Below, in pieces: positions 11,691-27,365 of a DNA stretch of 64,000 nucleotides. The notes under the pieces are model-generated. The model saw only the letters and a program-made list of their open reading frames with translations, had not been told where the DNA came from and searched no databases. Source of the DNA: Rhipicephalus microplus (taxonomy: Eukaryota > Arthropoda > Arachnida > Ixodida > Ixodidae); contig NC_134710.1 of NCBI RefSeq assembly GCF_043290135.1, positions 316,198,116 to 316,262,115 on the forward strand, read 5' to 3'. The position numbers and the translations under genes were made by a program. The stretch's first letter is position 1, and each line of letters opens with the position of its first letter.

Positions 11691-12741
11691 GGTTTTTAAT
11701 TTTTTGCATGTAAATATTCCAGTAATATTGTAAACTGCGCACTATATAATTAAAAATATTATACATAATTACCTCAACATAAACAACCCCCATATTTTTT
11801 TTTCGTAAGGTAGGAGGCATTTCGAAAATCAGATAACACACACAAGCGTCCAGAAGTGTGAGCGACTTTGGAACGGGCTCAAGAGTTTCGACAAGACTGC
11901 TACTAACGCCTCATCTTTACATGTGTTCTGAGAAATAATAGAAGCAAATGTACATGCTGAGCAGTTTCTGTGAACTTAATTATTGTTTTTTTCTGTCTTT
12001 CTGTCTCCCTATGACTTGTATTATGTATGCCCTCCCTGCAATGGTCTCCTTGTGAGATCGAGAATGTTGCTAATTAAAATAAATATAAATAAAAAATACT
12101 GTGCACTTAAGCAGCACGTTGTCGGAAGACAGACCTCGTCTGTCCTGGTGGCTCGGTGGGTCTGTCAATGATACGACTGCTCCATAGCGAATAAGTCCTG
12201 ACAACGTAAATAAATTATATGGTGTATTATTAGTGAGGCTATTTTTAAAGGGGAGGAACTTGCTACAATAAGCTGTGATGGAAAGTTCTTTGGTGAGTGT
12301 TCTAAATACTCCGGAAATAAAATTAGTCACGACAACGGATGAAACAAAGCTCTGTCGACTGAGGCTGGCTACAGAGTCTGCAAATTACAGTCGCAGGCAA
12401 CTGTATTGCTTTTTCGTTGAGCCGTGTCTTGCCTCGTAGAATTGAAGGGTGCAGCCTAAAGAAAATGTTCCGCTGTTGGTATTATGCACATTTTACACGC
12501 ACAGTAATGTATGATGACCAGAAAAAAATAGATATGGCAGTTGGTAGACAGGTTTAGGAAGAAGTTTACAAGTGCCGCGGTTAGCGTTGTTCTCTCAATG
12601 TTACATAAGTACTTTATGCGCGCCTTGCTTTCAAAACTTTGACAGTATCAAGAATATTTTTAATAAATCCCCACAACTGCAACTATTAGCCACACTTACC
12701 GTGACACAAAACAGGTGGTTACTCAAGTGGTTTTGAAGAAC
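11691..12741. other. Unassigned AT-rich stretch
   Basis: I see nothing recognisable. Confidence 0.5.
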
Positions 12742-16394
<3,653 letters not shown>

Positions 16395-16685
16395 AACGAA
16401 GGATGTATAGACGTCAAACTGCCCAGGCGGTGCTGCGAAAAACGCTCCCATCAGCGCCCCCATCGACGTGCCGGCCATAAGTGAGGATATATAGACGTCA
16501 AACTGACCAGGCGGTGCTGCGAAAAACGCTCCCGTCAGCGCCCCCATCGACGTGCCGGCCATAAGTGGGTAGTGCAAAGCGAGCCATCCGCAAGCGAACG
16601 TGCACAGGCCCTCCTCTTTCGTTGGTCCTGATGCGCGGTTTCCTTAAAATCAAAGACCTAGCAAGCTTCTTACTTCAATCCAATC
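16395..16685 (-). repeat. Unnamed repeat family, copy 2, with an internal 84-bp duplication
   Basis: It is the same family as 9905-10115. An 84-bp unit starts at 16401 and again at 16485 (ggat.tatagacgtcaaactg ... gtgccggccataagtga). The length is a multiple of three, so the minus-strand frame continues and encodes two copies of MAGTSMGALxGAFFAAPPGQ followed by FDVY. The 3' part, gccctcct to acttcaatccaa, again matches copy 1. Its function is unknown. Confidence 0.65.
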
Positions 16686-18739
16686 GAGCGACGCGATGTG
16701 ACATTGAAAAACATTTTCAATAGTAGTCACCTTTAGTTGAGGCCCTTCTTTCAAGAGACCACGTGTACACTATAATGCGGATTTATATCAGTAGTTTTAA
16801 AAACATAGTCCGGATACCGTTACTTGGAATATTGAGATAGTACGATGAACGTCTTCGCTTGAGAAGTCCGAAACAAAAAAAAAGCAGAATGGAGAAGATC
16901 GAAGCTCGCGATGAAAAAAGTCCGTTTAACCCCTATTTACGGTTTCTTTTATTTGTTCTTTTTACTTACTCAGGAAGATGACTCACGATAGCCGCCTTCA
17001 CTTCTAGACTCCTTGGGCTCGCGGGTCGTGTCCTAGGCCACCACGACAAGCCTCAGCTGATCGTCGGCGTTAAAGCCGGCCAAGCAAGGCTCTCTATCGA
17101 AGATCGTGGTTGTGGAAGGCACTGCGGTGTTTTATGGGAAATTCCTGCAGCCGCTTACCATACGTTGGAGGGACTCGATTTGTGCGCAGAAGCAGCATTT
17201 CGCAGAGAGGTGTGTAGCGGCCGCGAGGCGATATTTGTTTCGTGTAGCATTGTTCTCACCGGTAGGGTGGAGAGTGGTCTCTAAATCTCTAGGTCGTAGT
17301 ATTTGTACAGGGGTGGCAATATCGACGGGGTTAGCTTGAAGTGCTGCGTGATCTCGTGAAGCGAGACTCAGGGGATGCACGTGCTCCAACTCGGCATCCT
17401 CAGCGTCGGCTCAGCGGGTTAAATATTGACCCACGAGGATGGTGGTTCAAAATGTGGTTGCGCTGCAGCAAAAGGCACGAAGAAGGACTAAAAAATCAAT
17501 TGAGAAGTATATGCATCCGATGCAACATATGCCGCCACAATATGCTGAGCATCTTTTTCGTAGTTTCTTTGTCTCTCACGTGTTTCTCCTTTTTTTTTTC
17601 GCAGCGCACCAGCACCAGGATGTCGTACCTACCAGTGGCGTAGCCAGAAAAATGTGTTCTCCCTCCCAAAAACTTTTCTCTCTGCACCTCTCCATGGTAC
17701 CAACTAGCTCGCGTTGAAACTTCACTGTAATGTTGATACTGCATATATGAAGGCAAGGGTGTCTTGTAAGCAAAAGCAACATTGTCCGTTATGCATTCGT
17801 GTAACACGACTCGAAGGTGGACGCCATCTTCTGTTCCTTCTCAGTCGATGTACTGATTTTCCCCCGTCCCCCTCCGATATACTTGTGCACCTAAGGTACC
17901 TTTCGCATTGCCTGCAAGATATAGGCAGTGCAAACATTCTGCCCCTCAGCTGGTTTCACAATGCCTTCTTGAACGGCGCACCATCGACGAAGCGACCATG
18001 GAGCTCAGTAAAATTAACCAGAGAGGACTCTGGCACTGATAGCGCTCAGTGATTTTGGGAATGATGGGTAGTGCGTGGATTCACCAAGCCTTCGTAATTG
18101 CGGGTCTTGAATCGCGCTTGTGGCTACGTTTATTGCTGTGTTTCCGTTTCGTTTCGAACTAAACCGAAACGAATGGGTCGTGGTGAACTTCTTCACCCGA
18201 TTTGGATTGGTGAGCCTAACAGGTTAAGCTGGCGAAGTCGCCGAAGTGCATCTGCTGAACCTTTGCTGATTTTTGTCTCGTGACAAAGCAGCTCCAAGCC
18301 ACGTGAAGCCAAACGGATCCGAAAGTGCGAAGGCTAAGCAAATTTGTGTGCTACACATAATTCCCATGCTGGCTGAAGCACAGCACGTTGCAGCTCCCAT
18401 AGACAATAGCACCTGGGTTCCGTCTAGTGTACCTATAGGAACAGGTTATGTTCCGCTATGATGACGTCATATTGTGACGTCATTGCTTGATGATTACTCT
18501 TTTTTTTTTTTCATCCGTCGCGTTCACGCGGGCGATGGCAACACTTACGATCATTTTAGCGTTTGGCTGGACATATAAGGACCACGCCTTCATATAAAAT
18601 AAGCTTAATTATGTACTTGCAAAGCCACGGTTGAATGAGACAGGGTGAAGAGTAAAGGAGGTGCCCTTCATTCAAAAGGAAAATTATGTAATCATAAATG
18701 TCCGGATTTAACCTCCGAAAACCGTGATATAGTTATGCG
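16686..18739. other. Unassigned stretch
   Basis: No domain is recognised. A short 'cagtggcgtagccagaaaa' at 17632 resembles the end of the repeat at 19069, a possible decayed relative. Confidence 0.45.
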
Positions 18740-18856
18740 AGGTGCTGTAGTGGAGGGCTCCGGAAATTTCAACCACGTGTACTTCTTCAACAAGCACCTA
18801 AATTATTTATTTATTTATTTATTTGCTTACTTATTTATTTATTTACTTATTTGCTT
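18740..18856 (-). mobile_element. SINE fragment plus (ATTT)n tract
   Basis: gtagtggagggctccggaaatttcaaccacgtg matches the minus-strand reading of the Ruka-like body. An interrupted attt/actt repeat follows at 18800-18856. The tRNA head is absent. Confidence 0.6.
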
Positions 18857-19068
18857 TGAGTACATAGAGAACACGAACACAGAGGAAATATGGAAGTAAC
18901 AGGATGACAAATGCCCCCTATAGGGGCACAAAGTCTTCCTGCTCCTTCGGGAAGGAAAGGCATAAGTGTACGTGTTTAAACATCTTCGCCTCCGTCGAAA
19001 ACGGGGCCGCCACTGCCATGATTCAGTGCACCACCGTGCATATATACATATAGATGCACTACAGTCCC

Positions 19069-19228
19069 TTTTCAGAGGCGTAGCCAGGAGATGGCACAAC
19101 GAGCCCGTGGCCCCCGAATCATTATTTTTTTTTTTTGCCATAGCATACAGAGCGAAAAATGGCCATTTTAAAAGTGTCTTTCCCATCCCCCTCCATCCTC
19201 TGAAAAGAGTTTCTGCCTACGCCCCTAT
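19069..19228. mobile_element. Possible short MITE with aggCGTAGcCAG ends
   Basis: The left end ttttcagaggcgtagccagga and the right end ctgaaaagagtttctgcctacgcccct are imperfect inverted copies about 160 bp apart. There is no transposase and no clear target duplication. Confidence 0.4.
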
Positions 19229-20545
19229 CTCCTTCACTTCGCTTCCACTGCCAGTCAGTCATGCTCACATAAGCGAGAACCGACAAAACTCTGTACAGCC
19301 CCAAAGTGCAACCGAGTCAAAGAAGCTGATCTTGACACCACACGCGAAAACGCTTACGCTTTCCAGGCAAGGAACTTGACCTGCGCAGGGCGTAAACAGA
19401 AGTTCCGCCACTGAGTGTTATCGGTGAGGTTATCGCAGTGACCAATCACGACTGACGATCACCTACTTCCGGACATTTGCTGAGAGTATGCGTGCGTTGT
19501 GCGGTATTACGGGCCGCTGGACGACACCGATAGTTTCAGAGTGCTGTCACGGGCAGAGCACGTGATTGGTCGATGTGCTTATAGGCGGCGGCCGCGATTC
19601 TGTTTATACACACGGTTGCGAAGCAAGCGCCCGCCTAATTCAGGCACGTTCTCTCGTAGGATGTCGCGTGCGTTGCGTGAGATAAGCCCGACTATATTTG
19701 TGAGATAAGTAACGAAATGCCTTGAGGCAATTAGGCATCTATTCCTTTACATTGGCGGTTTGTACGAAGCGAAACCAAATGGAGCGGCATTATAATAAAT
19801 GGCGTGCAAATCAATTCCTAGGACACTGCTCGCTGTAGGTAAAAAAAATTACTTCGAAGGCTATATGATTGAGAACGTGGGTACACCACGAATAATTTGA
19901 GAAAGCCGGAAAGACTTCGCCAACGCTAGCAATGCAGTCTGCGTACCACACCAGGGACCACCACCAGCACGCCACTACGGTCCTGGGAAAACAAGCGAGT
20001 GATCACGGAAAAGAGTGATCTTTGGGCCCTAAATTACGGCCAGGTGTAGCTGCTCCAGCAAGCCCTTTTTTGCCCTTAGTTGCCCGGTCGCCAACAAAGT
20101 GCACCGTAAGTACTGACAAAGTTGCTTGGTAAAAAAAAAAGGTGACGTTCTTGCTCAGCAGGGGGCGAAAAGTGCAGAGCGAGCATTATCACCTTCTTTT
20201 GTTTTGCGACATTCACATTTCGCAAATATTCGGAATTTTTGACCGGTTAACGAGCGGCAACATTCAGTATTCACGTTACGCTGGTAAAATGTGCGACATT
20301 CGTTGACCTTGATGGTACATGAAATCGCCCGATTTGTCTGGTTGAATATAATGAAATGAAGAGTTATGCCTTGGGCTTTTGTAGTGCGTAAGAACATAAC
20401 AGTGCACTCTTTGCACAATTCACGTTCTTTGACGCGCGGTTGTTACTTCACTGTTATAAAACGATTTATTTCACACGTGAACGCCAATTTGTACCTGATA
20501 TGCAGCCTACATAAAGTCTGTTTAAAGCGCGGCTGGCTGTTTTGG
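19229..20545. other. Unassigned stretch
   Basis: I see nothing I can name. Confidence 0.45.
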
Positions 20546-20605
20546 CGTAGCTTTGTGGTAGAGTACTCTGCTACCACCCGAGGGACTCGGGTTCGATTAC
20601 CAAAT
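20546..20605 (+). mobile_element. tRNA-like SINE head (second family)
   Basis: gcgtagctttgtggtagagta (box A-like), a hairpin-like middle and ggactcgggttcgattacc (box B with one extra base) follow in tRNA order. There is no complete acceptor stem. I read it as a tRNA-derived retroposon head rather than a tRNA gene. Confidence 0.45.
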
Positions 20606-20893
20606 AAGACACGTATGTTTTTTTCTCTTTCTTTAAATTTTATGCAATAGTGATTACGGACACCGGCAATGGAGAGCATCTATGGCGCCGGAATCAGCAC
20701 TTGTAATCTCATAACAGCTTTTGTTGTAAAATTCAGCGACTTCAACAACCACGTTATTGTGGCTACGTCATTGGCGATTAAATATATTTGCATGAAGATA
20801 GGTAATCCGGCTCCCTTTGAACATATATGAATGCACAACAAAGGACAGTGCAGTTCTCTTTTAGCATGTACACCACAAACAAAGGAGCAATCA

Positions 20894-23060
20894 TTATCAT
20901 CATCATCATCAGCCTGACTGCGCTCACTACAGGGCAAAGGCCTCTCCCATGATCCACCAATCGACCCGGTCTTGGGCTTTCTGTTGCCACGTTATACCCG
21001 CTAACTTTTTAATCTCATCAGTCCACCTAATTTTCTGTCTCCCCTTCGTGCGTTTGCCTTCTCTGGGAATCCAGTCATTTACCCTTAATGACCACCGGTT
21101 ATCCTGCCTACGTGCTACGTGTCCGCCCCTGTTTATTTATTTTTCTGGATTTCAGCTATGAAATCCTAGCTTAACCCCAGTTTGTTCCCTGACCCACTCT
21201 GCTCTCTTATCTTGTCTCTTAAGGTTACACCTATAAATTTCCTTTCCATCGCTCGCTGTGTTGTCCTCAATTTAAGCTAAACCCTCTTTGTAAACTCCGG
21301 GTTTCTCCTCCGCAGGTAAGTACCGGCAAGATGCAGCTGTTATATACCCTCCTCTTGAGGGATAGTGGCAATCTACCAGTCATGATTTGAGAGTGCTAGC
21401 CAAATTTGTTCCACGCCATTTTTATTCTTCTAGTTACTTCAATCTCGTGGTTCGGCTCCGCGGTTATTACCTGTCCTAAGCAGGCATAATTCTTTACAAC
21501 TTCCAGCGTCTCCCCACGTATCACAAAGTGTTGTTTTCTGCGGAGATTGTCACATATTACTTTAGTTTTGTGCTTATTAATTTTCAGACCTACTTTCCTC
21601 ATTTTCATGTCCAGTTCAGTAATCATGAACTGTAATTCGTCCCCTGATCGAGTAACTTATCAAGGCAATGTCATCAGCGAATCGCAGGTTACTAAGGTAC
21701 CCTCCATTAACTCTTATCCCTGTTCCAGTTCATGATAACCTCCTGTAAAAACGCGGTGAATAACATTGAAGAGATCCTGTCTCCTTGCCTTACACCTTTC
21801 TTTATTGGTATTCTTTCGCTTTCTTTACGGTGAACTATCGTGGCTGAGTCATCTGTATAATTCTTCCAGTATATTTATGTATGGTTCTTCGATGCCCCGA
21901 TTTCGTAGTATCTGCATAACTGTGGATCCTCAGTAGATTACTTCCAGTATGTTTATGTATGGTTTGTTGATGCCCTGATTCCGTATTGCCTGCATTACTG
22001 CTGATGTCTCGACTGAGTCAAACGCGTTCTCGTAATCTATGGAAGCTATGTATAGGGGTTGGTTGTATTCAGTGCATTTCTCGATTACCCGATTTATAGT
22101 ATCAATATGGTTTATTGTGCAGTAGCCGGTACAAAATGCTGCTTGTTCCTTTGTCTGATTGAATTCTAATATCATCTTAATTCTATTAGCTATTATTTTG
22201 TGAATAGTTTGTAGAGAACGAAGAATAAGCTGATCGGCATGTAATTTTTCAATTCTTTGACGTCTCCTTTCTTGAGAATTAAGATGATGTTGGCGTTATT
22301 CCAAGATTCTGGTACCCTTCCCGTCAAGAGACTTTGTATATAAGGTGGCTAATTTCGCTAACACAAAGTCTCCGCCACCTTTCAGGAGGTACGTTGTTAC
22401 TTTATCCTCAACAGTGGATTCGCCTCTTTGAATTCCTTCTAGGGCTTTCCTTACTTCCCCTGTCGTTTCTTGTAGGATGTCAAACTCTCTTGGACTATTA
22501 TAGTTTCTTACAATACCATCCTGGTTCTATTGTCTATTGTAAAGCTCTCTGTAGAAGTCCTTCGCCATCTTGACTATCCTATCCATATTGGTTATGACAT
22601 TGCCTTCCTTGTTTCTCTATGCATACATCCAATTTTTGCCTACGCACAAGTCCGCCTTCGCAGCTTTTAGCCTTCTGCCGCTTTTTACAGCATGCTCAAT
22701 TTTTTCCATGTTATACTTCTTAATGCCAGCTACTTTACGCCGGTTGATTAACTTCGAAAGCTTCACTAGCTCTATTTTGTTGGTTGCGTTTGAGGTTTTA
22801 ATAGTTTGTCGTCCCTTAATAAAATCTTCCATCTCCTGATATAGTTTGCTAGTTTCCCGTCTAGTAACGGAACCTCCAGCTTCAATTGCACACTCTTTGA
22901 TGATACCAGTAAGATTATCGTTCATTGTGTCAATACTAACGTTGGTTATCTCATTTAGTGCCTCGAATGGATTCTGAAGCAAAACTCTGAATTCCTGTAT
23001 TTTCCCTCTCACCGCCAGTTCATATACAGTTACTCTAACGCAGCCTAAAGCCCCTCGATC
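20894..23060 (-). pseudogene. RTE-like LINE, 5'-truncated and decayed
   Basis: The minus strand carries, in order: the linker between endonuclease and RT (about 23060-22617, with LNEITNVSIDTMNDNLT and ETSKLYQEMEDFIKGRQT); the RT finger and palm segment EQAAFCTGYCTINHIDTINR to YENAFDSVETSAVMQAIRNQG (22175-21930); the catalytic box RFADDIAL with FADD at 21681-21670; and the post-catalytic block KVGLKINKHKTKVICDN with LEVVKNYACLGQVIT (21600-21440). The 3' end is marked by a GATGAT-type tail, seen as attatcatcatcatcatc at about 20893-20910 on the plus strand. RTE elements encode an APE-type endonuclease and RT and move by target-primed reverse transcription. Frameshifts and missing parts make this copy inactive, although the FADD box itself is intact. 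The upstream endonuclease is absent. Confidence 0.85.
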
Positions 23061-23089
23061 TTGGGAAAGTACCGCCATCCAGTGTACTC

Positions 23090-23160
23090 ACCGCCACGTG
23101 CTCGACCTCCTCTCTCCCTCCTCGCCCCCCCCCCCCCCCCTTCGCGTCCTCTCGCTTTCC
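23090..23160. repeat. Pyrimidine tract with an 18-C run
   Basis: ctcgacctcctctctccctcctcg leads into about 18 consecutive C and more pyrimidines. It lies just upstream of the THAP exon. Such a run is also prone to sequencing error. Confidence 0.7.
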
Positions 23161-23317
23161 CACACTTTTTCTGCACGATGATCGGTCTCCTTCACAGAGA
23201 GACGCGTGGATCTTGCACTTTGCTTGTGTTTTTCTTTTTCGCTCGCGCCATTTTTCGCCGATGCTCAGCGTAACAAATGTAGCACTCACTTTGTTTTCTG
23301 TACTTTGTGCGGGTACT

Positions 23318-23479
23318 ATGCCATGCTGTTGCGCCTATTATTGCAACAACCATAGTGAAAATGGTTACGCACTTTATATGATACCCGAAGGTAAACGCGA
23401 TGGCTTGCGCAAGCAACAGTGGCTGCACTACATCGGCCGAAAAAACTTCGTTCCGGCAAAGAACAGTGTTCTTCCCGAG
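23318..23479 (+). CDS. First exon of a THAP-domain protein, probably defective
   Basis: ATG at 23318 opens 54 codons ending exactly at a consensus donor, gag/gtaagg (23480). The peptide begins MPCCCAYYC, has WLHYIGRKNF at residues 35-44 and ends KNSVLPE. This is the layout of the N-terminal half of a THAP zinc finger (C2CH, DNA binding): the first two Cys, the invariant Trp and the NF.P....S.L segment. In the family the residue before the final Glu is normally Cys, the third zinc ligand. Here it is Pro (ccc, 23474-23476). THAP domains occur both in host regulators and in P-element-type transposases. No exon 2 with the final His could be found before the foldback element that begins 40 bp downstream. 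I chose this ATG because THAP domains usually start at the N terminus. An in-frame ATG at 23213 is also open. Confidence 0.65.
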
Positions 23480-23519
23480 GTAAGGCGTCTTTCTTATTGC
23501 TCGTATCAAGGCATCACCG

Positions 23520-24162
23520 AATGCTGCATTTGAAATATTCGGCCTGCTCATCAACTTTTTAGGGGCGAAGCTCCTTACGCCATGGGTCGTATGTCCCGTG
23601 TCATCGTTGTCGTAGTAGTCCGTTGCATTGCATTGGATGTCAATAAAAACAGTGCCACAGCATGTCCACAAAGTGAATGATGATGACAGGGACAAAGCGT
23701 CCGTCCATGCTTCTGTGCGTCTGTCAGTCTGTGTGTGCATGCGTCTGTACGTCCGTCCGTCTGCACGCTTCGCCCACACTCATCATCATTCACCTCATTG
23801 ATATGCTGTGATGTTTTTCTTGGCTATTTGTGCGTTGCTTCAAACTGGGGTTGTCATCAATAAGCTGAATTCCTTTGTTATAAACAAGGACAAAGTTGAA
23901 TCGTTTAATGCTTTTATAGAAAATTATGTCAGGGAATGTTGCCTTAAATGTATTTTGTTGTGTTCAGCCACTGCTAGAAATACCCGCCCTAAACATGATC
24001 GATCATTGTCACCCATATTTGCACAAACTACGACAACTACGACAACTACGGCTACAACAGCGGCTACTACGACAACGACGACACGGGACATACGACCCAC
24101 TGCGTAAGGAGCTTCGCCCCTAAAAAGTTGATGAGCAGGCTGAATATTTCAAATGCAGCATT
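23520..24162. mobile_element. Foldback-type element with ~98-bp inverted arms
   Basis: The left arm (23520-23617) and the right arm (24064-24162) are inverted copies with only a few mismatches. Both contain aatgctgcatttgaaatatt at the outer end, ctgctcatcaactttttagg, ggcgaagctccttacg and gggtcgtatgtcccgtgtc. The 446-bp spacer has no gene. It includes cgcttcgcccacactcatcatcattcac (23766-23793), which matches an end of the repeat at 262-735, and an acaactacg/acgacg triplet-like run (24030-24080). I saw no clear target duplication. It has the look of a non-autonomous DNA transposon that fused with or captured another repeat. Confidence 0.75.
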
Positions 24163-25339
24163 GTAAATACAGGTATTTTCCCAGAACAGTTGATGACTGA
24201 AATTCACTGCCTCATGAGATTTTTTCGGCTAGCAATTTGGCTATATCGCTGGAAAATTGTCTACTAGGCGATTAGTGTGGTCAAATGTGTTATAAATTTT
24301 GTTGCTGTTCCACAGACATGTGCTTTCTGTTAGTGTATAGATACATTTTTTTTTTTGCTGTAACGAATCACTTGATGTTTCTTATGCCCCTACTGCCTGG
24401 AACATAATTCTGGTATGCAGTATGTCTAAATAAATAAATAAAATAAATAAACATTTTCAGCTCATCCTTCATCACTTCGCACGCATCTCGGCAATCGTCG
24501 AAAATGCACAACTGTAGTCTGCTTTCGCCGCGAACAATTACGTGGGATGACACAGCTTCTCGGTCGCACTGTTTGTGACTGCCAGGATTCGTTTACAATA
24601 ACGTTTTTGGAGAAAAAAAATGACGATGAACAGAGATCACACTAATTGGCACTCATTTCCATAAGGGCATTTATTTTGTTTTTTTTGGGGGGGGGGGTGA
24701 ACTAGCACACAAAAATCATGAAGGAGATGTGGTCTGTCGAAAAAAGGAAAGAAATACAGAGGCACAGCGCAAAAAAAAGCTATCGCACAGTGATAGCAAA
24801 AGTAAGCCATTTTTAAGAGACCATGGCCACAGTGATTGGGGTCACGATTGCATTAGCATGTCTTCCATTCACCAATAAGAAACTATATTATCTTTTATAT
24901 CAGTGTCACCTGGGTACTTCTGACCAGGATCAGTCAGTCCGGATAGGATTTTTTTAGTCGCTATCAACGCGCAGATTATGACAATCTTCGTGGTTTAGAG
25001 TTTATCCTTTTACAGGTAACCCAATCGCTAGTTTCTTTGACAACAATGTCAAAACACAGTTCTAATTATTCATTGTCTCATGTTTCTGTTATTGTGGTAG
25101 ATTAGCCACTGTTGGCAACACTTAGTCGTATGGACATTGCTCAAAGCCTTCTTCAGATTGGAGACCACTGCGCAAAGCTACTTTCACGCCGAGAAGATGA
25201 ACACATGGCTAAACGATCCAACATCCACGAAGTCATTGTAATATGTGACGCTGTAAGTACCTGTGTCATATACTGGCGCACAAGCACGCAAAAAAAAATC
25301 CGAACACAGACGGACATGCCACAAGCGGAACTATAGCAT
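24163..25339. other. Unassigned stretch
   Basis: No domain is recognised. It includes a G11 run at about 24687-24698 and short A/T runs. Confidence 0.45.
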
Positions 25340-27365
25340 ATGCAAAGATGCCTGAAAACCTTACAAATTATATCAATGAGTGTTGGCGCAGCGGCATATT
25401 GTCCACGGCCTGGAAAACGGCGGAGGTTATGGAGGTTACGGAGATGTCCTGCTGCTCCAGAAAGAAGTTATCGATTCTAACAGCAAGCACAATCATAGAG
25501 CCATTCTTGCATTAGACTTTAAGGGGGCATTTGACCATGTCAAGCATTCACAAAAATTACATCATTTACAAGGCATGGGCTGTGGAAGACGAACATTCAA
25601 CTACATCAAGAACTTCTTAGCTGGCCGACAAGCAATCATCAAAATCGGAGACATCAAGTCCGCTCCAATCAGCATGGGCACCAGAGGCACACCCGAGGGG
25701 GCCGTCCTCTCCCCGCTGCTTTTTAACATAGCACTCCTGCAGCTCCCCGGGAAACTCAATGCCATACCGTATATTCGACATGCACTTTACGCTGATGACG
25801 TTACAATCTGGACTACACATGGAAATGTAGGACAAATGAGGAAGCTATCCGAATGGCAGCCGATGAGGCACAACACCAAGTGAATGCATGCGGTCTCCGA
25901 TGCGCACCAGAAAAGTCTGAATTATTAGTGTTCCGGAAAGGGGAGACAAGGCAATGGTTCACGTTCGGGTACATGACACATCCATTGCAGAGCGAGACAA
26001 CACTCGGATCCTTGGAGCCACATTTAATAACACCGGATCCAACGTGGCCATGCTGAATAAGTTGCAATGCGCATGCGAGCAAATCACGCGCATGCTCCGC
26101 GCATGCGCAGATAGAATTGCCAATAGGAACCGAGGCTTTAAAGAAAATGACATCCTACGGCTAATACTGGCTTTTATATTATATGCAGAATAATACCTTC
26201 ACTTACGGAAACCTGACGGCATAAATTAGATGTCCTGATTCGTAACGTCTACAGGAGGCACTAAATTTGCCACAGAAGATATTCACCTCGCGACTTTTGA
26301 AATTAGGCCTCCACAACACAGCCGAAGAGCTAATCAACGCTCAGCTTACGAACCAAATTATGCGCCTTGCTACTACCAAAACAGGCAGGAAGGTTCTGGA
26401 CGGTCTCCACATTTCTGTTCCCCCTACAGCTTCTCACAGGCAAGACATACCCCGTGAATGGCGGGGCTGTTTTCTGACTAAGCTTTTGCGCACCCAGATT
26501 ATCACCACGGAAGAAGAGCAGCTCGAGCTAAAGCATTGAATGAATGCTATGGTCACACAGTCTACTTCGTATACGCTGCGGGGCCAGTGGAAAGAATTTT
26601 GGCAATCGCAGTCATTCACCAAAGTAAGGTAGTTGACGGCCTATCACTAACATGCTCTGATGCATCTACAGTCTACAGAGGAAACTGCAATAGCCCTAGC
26701 GGCAACGCACTCCACTGCGGAATACATACTCACAAATTCGAAGGTAGCCTCGGAACTATATGAGAGGCCGAATTTCACCGCAAGCTCACACGAACACGAG
26801 TCACAAAACAGCAGCTCATCTGGGTACCAGGTCACCAGGGGGTAGCCGGAAACGAGTTAGCACACAACTTGGCCTGAGCATTCCTTCCCTGGGCTCTGTC
26901 TACCGATTCCTCAGACCACGGCATTCAACCGACAATACCGACTACAACATACACAGACATACTGCAGCTATATCGCCTACGAAGAGAAACTTTGCCTCAT
27001 CCCGCTAAGGGGTTTACTAAAACTGAGGAGACATGACTGCGCAGGCTCCAAACCATGTCGTACAGCAGCCCGGTCTTAATGGAGAAAATGGAATCAGAAC
27101 AATTTAGTGTGTTGTGTAAATTCTGTGGCGGCCACGCTGACTTGTTTCACGTGGTTTGGGCTTGCCAGTCTAATAGAATCATCACGCAAATCACGCAGGC
27201 AGCAACGTGGGAGATGTGGGAGAAGGCTTTGTCGGGCCCAGCTTTCGAGGACCAGCGGATACTCGTGGAGTGGGCGCGAATTGCAGCGCAATCCAACGGA
27301 GTTGCCGAATAGGGACCCACCCAGTACTCTCTTGATCCACATTTTTTGCAATAAATGTTTTATTG
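25340..27365 (+). pseudogene. RNase H-bearing LINE (I-superfamily-like), internally deleted and frameshifted
   Basis: The plus strand opens with NYINECWRSGILSTAWKTA (25365-25425), the RT finger motif, then jumps without the fingers to DVLLLQKEVI and LALDFKGAFDHVKH. GTPEGAVLSPLLFN and the intact catalytic box YADD (25788-25799) follow. After a frame change come VNACGLRCAPEKSELLVF and the thumb region. RNase H remnants are spread over different frames at 26540-26880 (VDGLSL, EETAIALAATHST, RGRISPQAH). The C terminus has CKFCGGHADLFHVVWAC (27115-27165), a zinc-finger-like end. An aataaa lies at about 27350. RT copies the element's RNA and RNase H removes the template. At least four frame changes and the finger deletion make it inactive. 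Confidence 0.85.

Noticed and set aside
20546..20605. Functional tRNA gene
   Set aside because: It lacks a paired acceptor stem, has an extra base in the T-arm box, and a second diverged copy sits at 11626-11690. It fits a SINE head better.
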